Shown piece by piece: positions 36,801-42,953 of a DNA stretch of 64,000 nt; position 1 is the first letter of the stretch, and every line of letters begins with the position of its first letter. Made by a program: the position numbers and the translations under genes. The notes under the pieces are model-generated. The model did not search any database, was not told the DNA's origin, and saw only the letters and a program-made list of their open reading frames with translations. The stretch is from positions 1 to 64,000 of the forward strand of contig NZ_SMOK01000010.1 in assembly GCF_004353925.1 (NCBI RefSeq). Direction: 5' to 3'. The DNA comes from Pseudomonas sp. H9 (GTDB lineage Bacteria > Pseudomonadota > Gammaproteobacteria > Pseudomonadales > Pseudomonadaceae).

Positions 36801-39316
36801 GGGAGACGTTCACCTACACCATTCGCGACCTGGCCGGCGCTACTAGCACTGCCACCTTGACCATCACCATCCAGGGCCGTAACGACAACCCGCTGGCCGT
36901 CAACGACAGCGCCGTCGCAGTCGAGGCCGGCGGCACCAACAACGGCACCGCGGGCGTCGACCCGAGCGGTAACCTGCTCACCAATGACCGCGACGTCGAT
37001 GCCGGTGACAGCAAAACCGTCAATGGCATCCGCACAGGCACCGAAGCGGCCGGCGGCACTTTCACCGCAGTCAGCGGTAGCCAGGTCATCCGTGGCACGT
37101 ACGGCACCCTGACGGTGTTCGCCAATGGTGACTACCAGTACCGGGTCGACAACAGCCTGGCTGCCGTTCAGGCGCTCAAGCCCGGCGACACCCTGAAAGA
37201 ACAGTTCACCTACCGCATGCGCGACAGCGCCGGTGCCGAAGATAGTGCGCAACTGGACCTGACCATCGAAGGCGCCTGGGACGCCCCCGTGGCCCGCGAC
37301 AACGTCAATATTGCCGTGGCCGACAACGGCGATGGCCTGGTCCTCAACCCGAGCGGCAATGTGCTGCCCAACGACAGCGATGTTGACCAGAACGACGTGC
37401 TGACGGTCACCGGTATTCGTACCGGCGCGGAACTGGGAACAGGCGTAGCCGGCACCGTCGGCAACGTGTTGCAGGGCCTGTACGGCACCTTGGTGCTCAA
37501 TGCCAACGGCAGTTACACCTACACCATCGACACCGATAACCCGGCGGTGCTGGCGCTTGATTTTCTGCAAACGCTGACCGACCACTTCACCTACGAGGCA
37601 AGCGACCTTGGCGGGCTGACCGACCTGGCCCAACTGTCGATCATTATCATCGGTCGTAACGATGCGCCCACTGGCGTCAATGACAACGCCACCGCCATCG
37701 AAGCCGGCGGGTTGAACAACGCCACGCCGGGCGTGAACCCCAGCGGTAATGTGCTGGGCAACGACACCGACCTTGAAAGCGGTGTCCTGACGGTCACGGC
37801 AATCCGCACCGGCAGCGAAACCGGCTCCGGCACCACTGGCACGCTGGGCACCAGCCTGCGCGGCTTGTACGGCAATCTGGTGATGAACGCCGACGGCAGC
37901 TGGACCTACACCGTCGACAACAGCCTGGCCGCCGTTCAGGCGTTGCGCACCAGCGGCCAAGTGCTGGTAGATGTGTTCACCTATACCGTGCAAGACCCGC
38001 ACTTCGCCGATGACACCGCGCAGCTGACCATCACCATCGACGGGCGCAACGACACACCGATTGCCGTTGACGACAACACCGTTGCCGTTGAAGCCGGTGG
38101 CGTGAACAACAACTTGCCGGGCCTCAATCCCAGCGGCAATGTGCTGGACAACGACACCGACGTCGACAGCCCAGCCCTGGGCGAAACTCGCCAAGTGCTC
38201 TCGGTGCGCAGTGAAACCGGCAGCACCGCCCTGGCCGGCCAGGTACTGACCGGCCGCTACGGGACCCTGACGCTGAATGCCGATGGCAGTTACACCTACC
38301 AGTTGAACAATGCCGACCCTGTGGTGCAGGCGCTGCGCACGGCAGGCGAAACGCTGCGTGAAGTCTTCACTTACCGCATGCGTGACACCGCTGGAGCCGA
38401 ATCCGAGGCGAGGTTGAACGTGCTTATCCAGGGCGCCGACGATAACCCGGTGGCTCGCGACGACAGCAACGTCGCCAGTGACCAGACCCCTGCCCCACAA
38501 TCGACAGGCAACGTGCTGCCCAACGACAGTGACGTCGACGGCGGCGATGCCCTGAGCGTGACCGGCATCCGTACCGGCGCCGAAGCCGGAAGCGGTACGG
38601 CAGGCAGCGTTGGCCAGCCCCTGGCCGGGCGCTATGGCACCCTGGTGATCAATGCCGATGGCAGCTACACCTACACCATCGACCTGAACAACCCTGAAGT
38701 GCTGGCGGCTGCGGGGCTTGGGCAAGTCTTGCAGGATGTCTTCACCTACACCGTCAGCGACCTCAGCGGCGCCACCGACCTTGCGCAACTGACCATTACC
38801 CTGGACATCGCCGCACCGTTCATTCCGGCACCCGCCGGGCCGTTCTTCGGGCGCGACACTGACGACCCGTTCCAGCGCCTGCCGTTGCCCGATGTCGATC
38901 CGGTAGTGTTCGTCGGCCCGGTGGTCGAACGTCAGGAGCAGATCCTCGAACTGTCCAGCTGGCAGGCCGATGGCAGCAACCTCAGCTACGGACGCACCCC
39001 GGAGATTCTCAGCGAAACCCTCAACCAGCGCCTGGGCATGATCCAGGGCCAGTTCGTCGCCAGTGCAGTGCGTGGCAGCCGCCAGGCCAGTGATAACGAC
39101 ATGGCCTGGATTCTCGGGCGCCAGTCGCGGATCAACCTCAGCGCTGACGGCCTGCTGCCCGACCCGTCAGTATTCGCCACCGACGCCGCCCACCTGACCC
39201 AAGGTGATACCCAGTTACCTGCGCCCTCCGAAGCTCGTATCGCGTCAGGTTTTCGCGCGCAATTGCGTGAAGCTGCCGAACGCCTGCGGGCCATGGATAA
39301 CAGTACTCGCGAGTAA
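27836..39316 (+). CDS. Giant DUF4347/VCBS-repeat surface protein (putative adhesin)
   Basis: About 3,826 residues. The N terminus lacks a Sec signal and instead has the LEPRILFDGAA motif (about residue 22) seen at the start of very large exported proteins. A DUF4347 domain follows (about 70-236; DSIQILSHGASGEF and LYGCKVGEGSEG). Then come many DUF11-like beta repeats (about 420-1880), one SdrD-B-like domain (about 1885-1975), a cadherin-like segment, and eleven VCBS-type repeats of about 110-150 residues (about 2150-3660; recurring AVEAGGVNN and GNVLxNDTDVD). A unique C-terminal domain follows. I see no RTX nonapeptides. The start is uncertain: ATG 27836 fits the family but lacks a strong ribosome site; in-frame GTGs lie at 27740 and 27830. 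Its probable role is attachment or biofilm formation. Confidence 0.85.
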   Translation: MTTQTRSAIPHAFKPQRQALALEPRILFDGAAAAAADQQHQDNGGDKADAGAAHATPSDARSEPGQQPSAARHLLVLDSRIEGRQQLTANLPDNVEVLVVDAKQDGLAAISTALAQLGQVDSIQILSHGASGEFTIGKTTLTADTVGKFSQTLSQWGQNLSEGADIQLYGCKVGEGSEGRTLVDELSRWTGADVGASNDNTGSAKAGGDWALEVTRGAIDKPIALSAAAMAGYDRLLAAGPSTDLSGGADVLLGSTFNFTVTFTNSTSDTGYAPFVDLFFPATGKDGAGSQIDDGITFVSATYLGQALTSHVVTFDANGRANHPLAVGVDGKPLVINAADFGMRAGDQMVVVELPFASVSQGQPAIPIQVTATLSNLADTDFSFTGTTPDLTIRARSGFQYGNDSLNNPATDPSILEPSANADSYVVHPTVITVDQVVTTPEGETATGPNFKRDLTVTVTPASGQTLTNVVITQPVPDNVIVTAITPGGGGTVTSLTLYDGRTVTDPAVIRALLAQNNDGDLSNDLYISAFTVTYPTLSAATSTDVQFFVPEDDADGIPVLSPITGDDVTITFDGPTASGSWVPLDPRDAVNGQINFSGVGDDVSFVAKSITLQKQVTVSVDGGAAGVTPGDTLTYRLNIALSDYFAFGKTFLGNGSFVIADGVTDGQTLVPGTATLTISVNGINQTIALVSTVVVNADGSTSMVFDIGQSMRNALSGRSWLNGDLAFDDVLQGATLAVISYQARVAQSYTPPAGAPHSEINEGDPLGNNATVTATVLLDPLNLSGSDESDSSNTLVRVPTSKVEIDLADLNGSGAPAPGTELRPGDRVTFRLSYDLVTGDYENFKLTAYLPLPLFNLSGLDLNSIWRLATGNTNPNSPTSVTLGPGNSLVFTFADYVNTGVNGSRIAIDFTLTVSDQPFADQRAFNVLGESSQTRTLDKGVLVTTDDVTLIASVAEPVLTISHGVVSTNHGTVTGTTGSWNPPGGTGVPFNGSITDVAAVNGNVSGIDGNDRLRLATAIENHGGGNAFDVSTRITLAPGLSFVGGSLSAANLLIYRGDGTRLVAGTHYTVDNATNTITFIDGAGVGALLAGRPGTAADNSGANVVVITYDVNVAANIAASATLQTNAQLTRYASVEGGQNFLGTTPLSDLASQQVAAPSMTKTYAGGSLDNSDSSASHTTGANLVVGESMLYDIVVTLPEGTTQNLRIDDLIPPGMRLDTSFNGTGYLVITTAGGALAQNFAGTVTVGSLTAPSGTLGGDGVDARFTFSVANTTGDNNTGNNSFVIRLRLVASNVADNQTGAVRLNDAVLTYSDPDGDTPNGNTALNRDVVVTGAKPSITIQEPTLQLTQQLVTPPGLGFDQGDAVEYTMTVSNGSAASDYDAFDIAFNSVLPSELDQLTLVSVIYTVNGVSTNITGSFSLDPTGRTLVNTGNVDIAKGGTLVIRVTGVVNATGASVAQFDNIAQVRWTSLNGTTSGTADPAGERTGQDGVLNGGTLNDYRRDNILIIPVAQGIKFSRVGGLSDTAAPNPTNALQENVAVGEIIRYRAVVLVPEGNNPNYQLVITLSQGLTLADLSTMRIGFISDGGLTTSLGDLITAGTLQILGNETSPEAQFITPDLSGAAPTGVLNANYVVLSTDANGNQIVTLNLGNLTNGAHGGGDDGNDDDLEGVVLEFNARVDNRVENQAGDILGALVQDRVNGNLRATSLTLTERIVEASFTGLNKQVTDFTPNPAGTVGNATVTVNFTASGGLPAYDVHLADGFPTGSNYNLISITIGGTTYGPGNLPAGVTFSTSGGLSVDISKVDSGTQVRVVYSVDVPNGTTIANTEANLSWSSLPETFTSWGGSTVGSDGSASGERTGADGPGPDASTLNNYVLREGAGLGIISGTLWNDTGTAASAPNDANPDADPVPGTPAYELAIPNQTITLIWSGADGVIGNADDKSFTTTTDSNGRFTFGVLPSGLYRLVTPTTVDSITQFGQLRMRIDTDGATLGQIDVGLGEGSSAQANSGFVEINDAPVNTLPGFQSGREDTPLAIPGISVSDVDAERNPNVNGRNIQVTLTVTHGTLSLTGATTGVTVTGAGTATLVLLGRIADINAALNGLSYLGNLNFNGNDFLEVTTNDLGNYGDFDNNGVPGQPTDAREDRDFLVINLAPVNDAPVGVPDNTIAVEAGGTDNRLTGVDPRGNVLDNDTDVDIATNGDQLLVVSVTSPLGVVVPVPVTSVEVQGRYGKLVIQANGAYQYIVDNTNAAVQALRQASDTLNEVFTYTLSDIGLGGAPLQSIATLTVEIRGANDAPDAENDVGTAIEKGGVNNTDSGNPNDTPPTGFPVPGADASGNVLSNDNDVDGGPGDPIDYGESNSVTGVRPLREAVPGALTIVPPGGSVSIAGTYGTLTIFANGDYTYVIDNTNTAVQRLGPTDQLVDFFSYQVSDALGLNDLAELRINIVGNYDNPVASDDQASAQAGASNADPESNPVGNVILFPSRPGSITQPGGNGVDLDVDRADRPSTVLKVNGVRNGPELAGGALITVAGGAVTLDATFAQFSNGTPVGSPVNYGTLTINPDGSFSFDVNSDNPAIVALARGATMNVIFTYQIVDSAGLTDTAQLVIVVRGANNPPHAQDTVALATEKGGVNNTSPGLDPGVPPAPVRQVTFVDPDSDPVSVTGVRTGPEGGTGIAGTVGTALNGQYGALTINSDGTYRYVINNDNAEVQALRNADDLLVEVFTYRVTDSDGEFDDAQIIIVIRGQNDNPIATNDTATAVEAGGVNNTSGGIDPAGNVLTNDTDVDGGAGDPIDYGETKTVASVRTGATEGAGTAGTLGSELRGTYGWLTLNADGSYSYRLDNSLAAVQALRVGNSLTETFNYSVVDTDGATDIALLTITIQGRNDAPVANNDNALAVEAGGLNNTSAGINPTGNVLLNDTDVDRFGETLSVIAVTQGATNGSVGSSFAGQYGNLTLNADGSYTYLVDNNDPLVQALRTPNDTLRETFTYTIRDLAGATSTATLTITIQGRNDNPLAVNDSAVAVEAGGTNNGTAGVDPSGNLLTNDRDVDAGDSKTVNGIRTGTEAAGGTFTAVSGSQVIRGTYGTLTVFANGDYQYRVDNSLAAVQALKPGDTLKEQFTYRMRDSAGAEDSAQLDLTIEGAWDAPVARDNVNIAVADNGDGLVLNPSGNVLPNDSDVDQNDVLTVTGIRTGAELGTGVAGTVGNVLQGLYGTLVLNANGSYTYTIDTDNPAVLALDFLQTLTDHFTYEASDLGGLTDLAQLSIIIIGRNDAPTGVNDNATAIEAGGLNNATPGVNPSGNVLGNDTDLESGVLTVTAIRTGSETGSGTTGTLGTSLRGLYGNLVMNADGSWTYTVDNSLAAVQALRTSGQVLVDVFTYTVQDPHFADDTAQLTITIDGRNDTPIAVDDNTVAVEAGGVNNNLPGLNPSGNVLDNDTDVDSPALGETRQVLSVRSETGSTALAGQVLTGRYGTLTLNADGSYTYQLNNADPVVQALRTAGETLREVFTYRMRDTAGAESEARLNVLIQGADDNPVARDDSNVASDQTPAPQSTGNVLPNDSDVDGGDALSVTGIRTGAEAGSGTAGSVGQPLAGRYGTLVINADGSYTYTIDLNNPEVLAAAGLGQVLQDVFTYTVSDLSGATDLAQLTITLDIAAPFIPAPAGPFFGRDTDDPFQRLPLPDVDPVVFVGPVVERQEQILELSSWQADGSNLSYGRTPEILSETLNQRLGMIQGQFVASAVRGSRQASDNDMAWILGRQSRINLSADGLLPDPSVFATDAAHLTQGDTQLPAPSEARIASGFRAQLREAAERLRAMDNSTRE

Positions 39317-39336
39317 GCAAAGACCAAGGACTGACT

Positions 39337-40869
39337 ATGCTAAGACTGCCGCAAACGTTGTTCAGTACGGCCATCGCCTCCACCTTTTTGTTGGCGGCCT
39401 GCTCGGCGACCAAACCCCACGAGTACACCGAGGAAGAAGCTCGGCAACGGATCGTGCGTGATCAGGCGCAAATGTACGCCAGCCAGGAACCGGTGACCCG
39501 GCCGATCACCTTTTACGAAGCCGCTGCACGCGCGCTGAAGTACAACCTGGACTACCGCCTGAAGTTGATGGAAAGCGCACTGGCCAGTGACCTGCGTGAC
39601 GTCTCCAGCCACGAAATGCTGCCACGCCTGGTGGCCTCGGCCGGGTACGCCGGGCGTAACAATGATTCGGGCGGTACCTCCATCGGTATCGAAGACCGCG
39701 AGGAAAGCTTGCGGGCATCCACCTCCGAGGAGCGCTACCGCGAACTCTATGGCTTGGGCCTGAGCTGGAGCCTGCTCGACTTTGGCGTGGCCTACTACCG
39801 CACCCAGCAGAAAAGCGACCAAATCCTCATGGCCGAGGAACGCCGGCGCAAAGTGGCGCAGAACGTGCTGCAAGACGTGCGCAATGCCTACTGGCGCGCC
39901 CTCAGTGCGCAACGTTTGATGCCACAGGTTGATCGTTTGCTGGTACGCACCCATCAGGCATTGCTGTCGGCTCGCCAGGCAGAAACCAAAGGCTTGCTAC
40001 CGCGCCAGGAAATATTGGCCTACCAACGTGCGCTGCTCGACTCGATCTACCTGCTGACCGTGCGCCGCCAGGACCTGGAGTTTGCCCGTGCCGAACTGTC
40101 GGCGCTGATGTCACTGCCGCCTGGATCACGTCTGGAGCTGGCCGATGAAGTTGAACCGACCTTGCCGGAAGTGTCTCAGGACATCGACAAACTTGAGCTG
40201 CTGTCGCTGAAAAACCGCCCGGAAATCATGGAAGAGTGGTACCGCAAACGGGTCAACGAAAATGACCTGAAAATTGCCAAGGCACAACTGTGGCCTAACG
40301 TCAGCCTGGATTTCGGCTACAAGTACGACTCCAACAAGTTCCTCTACAACAGCGGCTGGACCGAGACCGGCCTGCAAGTGTCGATGAACCTGTTGCGCCT
40401 GTTGCAACTGCCGTCACTCAACAGCGCCGCTGAGTCGCAGAGCAAAACCGACGATTTGCGCCGGGTGGCGCTGTCGATGGCCATTCTTACGCAAGTCCGG
40501 GTGGGCACGCTGCGCTACCACCTGGCGCGCCAGGAAGTCGAGTTTGCCGACCAGAGCCTGCAGGTCGACCAGAGCCTGTTGAACTATGCAGAAGCTGCAC
40601 GCACCACCTCCTACGGCTCGGAGCTTGAAGTGATCCGTGCCGAGGGCCGCTACCTGCTGTCGCGCTACCAACGCGAAGCCGCTTACTCCAGTGCCCAGGC
40701 GGCCTGGGGCCGGCTGTACAACTCGGTTGGCCTGGACACCCTGCCCAAACAGATCGAACAGCACGACATCCAGACCCTGGCCCGGGAGATCAAACGCACG
40801 CTGGACCAACAAGAACACGCCAACCTCCTCGTCAGTTCGCAAGGAATGCCGAATGCCACACAGCAATGA
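39337..40869 (+). CDS. TolC-family outer-membrane lipoprotein
   Basis: A 510-residue outer-membrane factor. The lipobox FLLAACS places the lipidated cysteine at residue 22. The rest is a long alpha-barrel/beta-barrel duplicate typical of TolC/OprM proteins, with EAAARALKYNLDYRL near residue 60 and repeated long helices. AAGGA precedes the ATG, 20 bp after the giant gene's stop. Its end overlaps the first adaptor gene by 17 bp, so it belongs to the export operon. It should form the outer-membrane channel for the giant protein. Confidence 0.88.
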   Translation: MLRLPQTLFSTAIASTFLLAACSATKPHEYTEEEARQRIVRDQAQMYASQEPVTRPITFYEAAARALKYNLDYRLKLMESALASDLRDVSSHEMLPRLVASAGYAGRNNDSGGTSIGIEDREESLRASTSEERYRELYGLGLSWSLLDFGVAYYRTQQKSDQILMAEERRRKVAQNVLQDVRNAYWRALSAQRLMPQVDRLLVRTHQALLSARQAETKGLLPRQEILAYQRALLDSIYLLTVRRQDLEFARAELSALMSLPPGSRLELADEVEPTLPEVSQDIDKLELLSLKNRPEIMEEWYRKRVNENDLKIAKAQLWPNVSLDFGYKYDSNKFLYNSGWTETGLQVSMNLLRLLQLPSLNSAAESQSKTDDLRRVALSMAILTQVRVGTLRYHLARQEVEFADQSLQVDQSLLNYAEAARTTSYGSELEVIRAEGRYLLSRYQREAAYSSAQAAWGRLYNSVGLDTLPKQIEQHDIQTLAREIKRTLDQQEHANLLVSSQGMPNATQQ

Positions 40870-41620
40870 GCGCCGTTTGCTCGCCGTATTACTGTCGCTT
40901 TTCCTGACCCCCGTGCTGGCCGAAGACACCGCGCCAGCCCCTGACCCGGCAGACCCCGGCACCATCCGTGTGTTACTGGTGGCGAGCCTGGAAACCACCC
41001 TCTCCAGCCAGATGAGCGGCACCCTGGGCGAGTTCAAGGCCGGCCTGGGCCAAACCGTCGCCAAGGATGCGGTATTGGCCCGCTTCGACTGCGCCGAGGC
41101 CCAAGCCCGGACGCGGGTCGCCGCGGCCGAGCTGACCATGGCCAAGCAGAACCTCGACGCCAAGCGCAACCTGCGCAAACTCGATGCCGTGGGCGATCTG
41201 GAGGTTGCCATGGCCAACACCGAACTGCAAAAGGCCGACGGCGCCCGCGCCCTGGCCCAGGCCCAGAGCGGTTATTGCCTGGTCCAGGCGCCCTTCGCCG
41301 GGCGCGTGGCCAAGGTTCACGCCAAACCCTTCCAGACCGTCGCCGCCGGCACGCCACTGTTCGACCTGGTCAGTGACGGCGCCTTGAAGGTGCGCTTGAA
41401 TGTGCCTTCCAGCCTGTTGCCCAAGCTCAAGGACAATCAGGCGCTGGAGGTGGAGATCCTCGAAACCGGCAAGGCCTACCCGGCCCACGTCAGTGCCATC
41501 AACGCGCGCGTCGATGCCGTCGCCCAGACCGTGGAGCTCGAAGCCCGACTGGATGCCGCGCACCCCGAGTTGATCGCCGGTATGAGCGGCACTGCCCGGT
41601 TCCCACGCGCCAATGACTGA
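40853..41620 (+). CDS. HlyD/RND-type periplasmic adaptor (short form)
   Basis: A 255-residue periplasmic protein with a signal peptide ending at TPVLAED (about residue 23). A lipoyl half-motif surrounds ASLETTLSSQMSGTLGEF, a short helical hairpin follows (about 75-135, rich in AEAQARTRVAAAEL), and the second lipoyl half is YCLVQAPFAGRVAKVH. Beta-barrel domains make up the rest. It is shorter than usual membrane-fusion proteins, mostly in the hairpin. The ATG at 40853 has AAGGA upstream and lies inside the end of the tolC-like gene. It should bridge the TolC-like channel to the inner-membrane parts. Confidence 0.85.
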   Translation: MPHSNERRLLAVLLSLFLTPVLAEDTAPAPDPADPGTIRVLLVASLETTLSSQMSGTLGEFKAGLGQTVAKDAVLARFDCAEAQARTRVAAAELTMAKQNLDAKRNLRKLDAVGDLEVAMANTELQKADGARALAQAQSGYCLVQAPFAGRVAKVHAKPFQTVAAGTPLFDLVSDGALKVRLNVPSSLLPKLKDNQALEVEILETGKAYPAHVSAINARVDAVAQTVELEARLDAAHPELIAGMSGTARFPRAND

Positions 41621-42953
41621 ACCTCTACCGCACCCACAACTGCTGTTGGCCATCGCCGCTCTGCGGGACCGCGCGCTGGCGGCCGACTCCCTCAACGCGT
41701 TGGGCTTTTCCATCGCCAACGACCCGTATTCGCTGCTGCACTACCATCAGGCACTGGTGTTCCAGCAACAAGGCCAGAGCCTGGGGCTGTTATGCGTGTC
41801 GGGCCTGGCCCGGCCTACGGAAGACTCACCCTACCTGGTGTGGCTGCAGCGCGCGGTGCGTTGGCTGGCAACGCAACTTGAAGACGAGCAACCCAAGTGG
41901 CTGGCACGCGAGGCCCTGGATCCGCCTGCGGATATTGCCGAGGGTTGGGCCGAATGGTGGCCCAGCGGGCTCTGGTGTATACCCTTGCACGACCGCGAGG
42001 GGCAACGCCTGGGCCTGGTGGTGTTTCTGCTCGATGCCCCGCCAGCGCCGGCTTTGCACCCCTTGTTCGACGGCCTGTGGCGTACCTGGGCCTACTGCTG
42101 GGCAGGGTTTGCCAAACAGCGTCGGCTAACGCGTTGGCGGCCCAGCAAGCGTCAGGTGCTGCTGGCTCTGGGGTTGATCGTGGCGCTGCTGCTGGTGCCG
42201 GTGCGGCAGACCGCCCTGGCGCCCGCCGAAATCGTTTCGCGCGAAGCGGTCATCATTAGTTCACCCATTGATGGGGTGATCGAAAGCATGCAGGTGCGTC
42301 CCAACCAGCCAGTCGAGCAGGACACACCGCTGTTCCGTCTGGACGAAACCACCCTGAAAAGCCGCGCCGAGGTGCTGAGCAAGGAAGTGGCGGTGGCGGA
42401 TGCAGAATTGATGGCCGCCAGCCAGCGCGCGTTCGACAACCCGCAAAGCAAAAGTGAACTGACCTTGCTCAACGGCCGGGTGCAACAACGTCGGGCAGAA
42501 CTGGCCGCAGTCAAAGCCCAGTTGCAGCGCACCCAGGTGCGCGCGCCACGGGCCGGTGTGGCGGTGTACAGCGACCCCAACGACTGGCTGGGCAAACCGG
42601 TGTCCACCGGTGAACGCATTCTGTTGGTGGCTGAACCCAAGCTGCCGGCCATGCAGATCCAATTGCCGGTGGCCGACGCCATTGCCCTGGAGCCTGGTGC
42701 CGAAGTCACCTTGTTCCTCACCGCTTACCCGCTAACGCCACTCAAAGGCAAAGTGCTGGAAACCAGTTATCAGGCCCATGCCAATGAAGAAGGTGTGGTT
42801 GCCTACCGCTTGCTGGCCAGCATCGAAGGCCAGCCCGAACATGCCCGCCTGGGCCTGCACGGCACTGCCCGCCTGTATGGTGAGCGCGTGGTACTGGGCT
42901 ATTACCTGCTGCGCCGACCGTTCGCTGCACTGCGCGCCTGGAGCGGGTTGTGA
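41613..42953 (+). CDS. HlyD-type membrane adaptor with an extra cytoplasmic N-terminal domain
   Basis: A 446-residue protein. The first 170 residues form a soluble, probably cytoplasmic domain with a GAF-like look (LGLLCVSGLARP and QRLGLVVFLLD strands). One transmembrane helix (about 178-195, VLLALGLIVALLLVPV) leads to a HlyD-like part with lipoyl motif ISSPIDGVIESMQVRPNQPV, a coiled-coil hairpin (about 245-300) and barrel domains. Overlaps of 8 bp with the previous gene and 4 bp with the next show tight coupling. The cytoplasmic sensor-like domain is unusual for an adaptor and may receive the substrate or an energy or signal input. Confidence 0.82.
   Translation: MTEPLPHPQLLLAIAALRDRALAADSLNALGFSIANDPYSLLHYHQALVFQQQGQSLGLLCVSGLARPTEDSPYLVWLQRAVRWLATQLEDEQPKWLAREALDPPADIAEGWAEWWPSGLWCIPLHDREGQRLGLVVFLLDAPPAPALHPLFDGLWRTWAYCWAGFAKQRRLTRWRPSKRQVLLALGLIVALLLVPVRQTALAPAEIVSREAVIISSPIDGVIESMQVRPNQPVEQDTPLFRLDETTLKSRAEVLSKEVAVADAELMAASQRAFDNPQSKSELTLLNGRVQQRRAELAAVKAQLQRTQVRAPRAGVAVYSDPNDWLGKPVSTGERILLVAEPKLPAMQIQLPVADAIALEPGAEVTLFLTAYPLTPLKGKVLETSYQAHANEEGVVAYRLLASIEGQPEHARLGLHGTARLYGERVVLGYYLLRRPFAALRAWSGL

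Noticed and set aside
36596..38788. A 730-codon open frame on the minus strand, opposite the VCBS repeats
   Set aside because: It shows the same repeat period as the VCBS units it mirrors and no recognisable domain. It is a shadow of the giant gene.
38800..39316. RTX-type secretion signal at the end of the giant protein
   Set aside because: No GGxGxDxxx repeats are present in the C-terminal 170 residues, so a classical RTX type I substrate is not supported.
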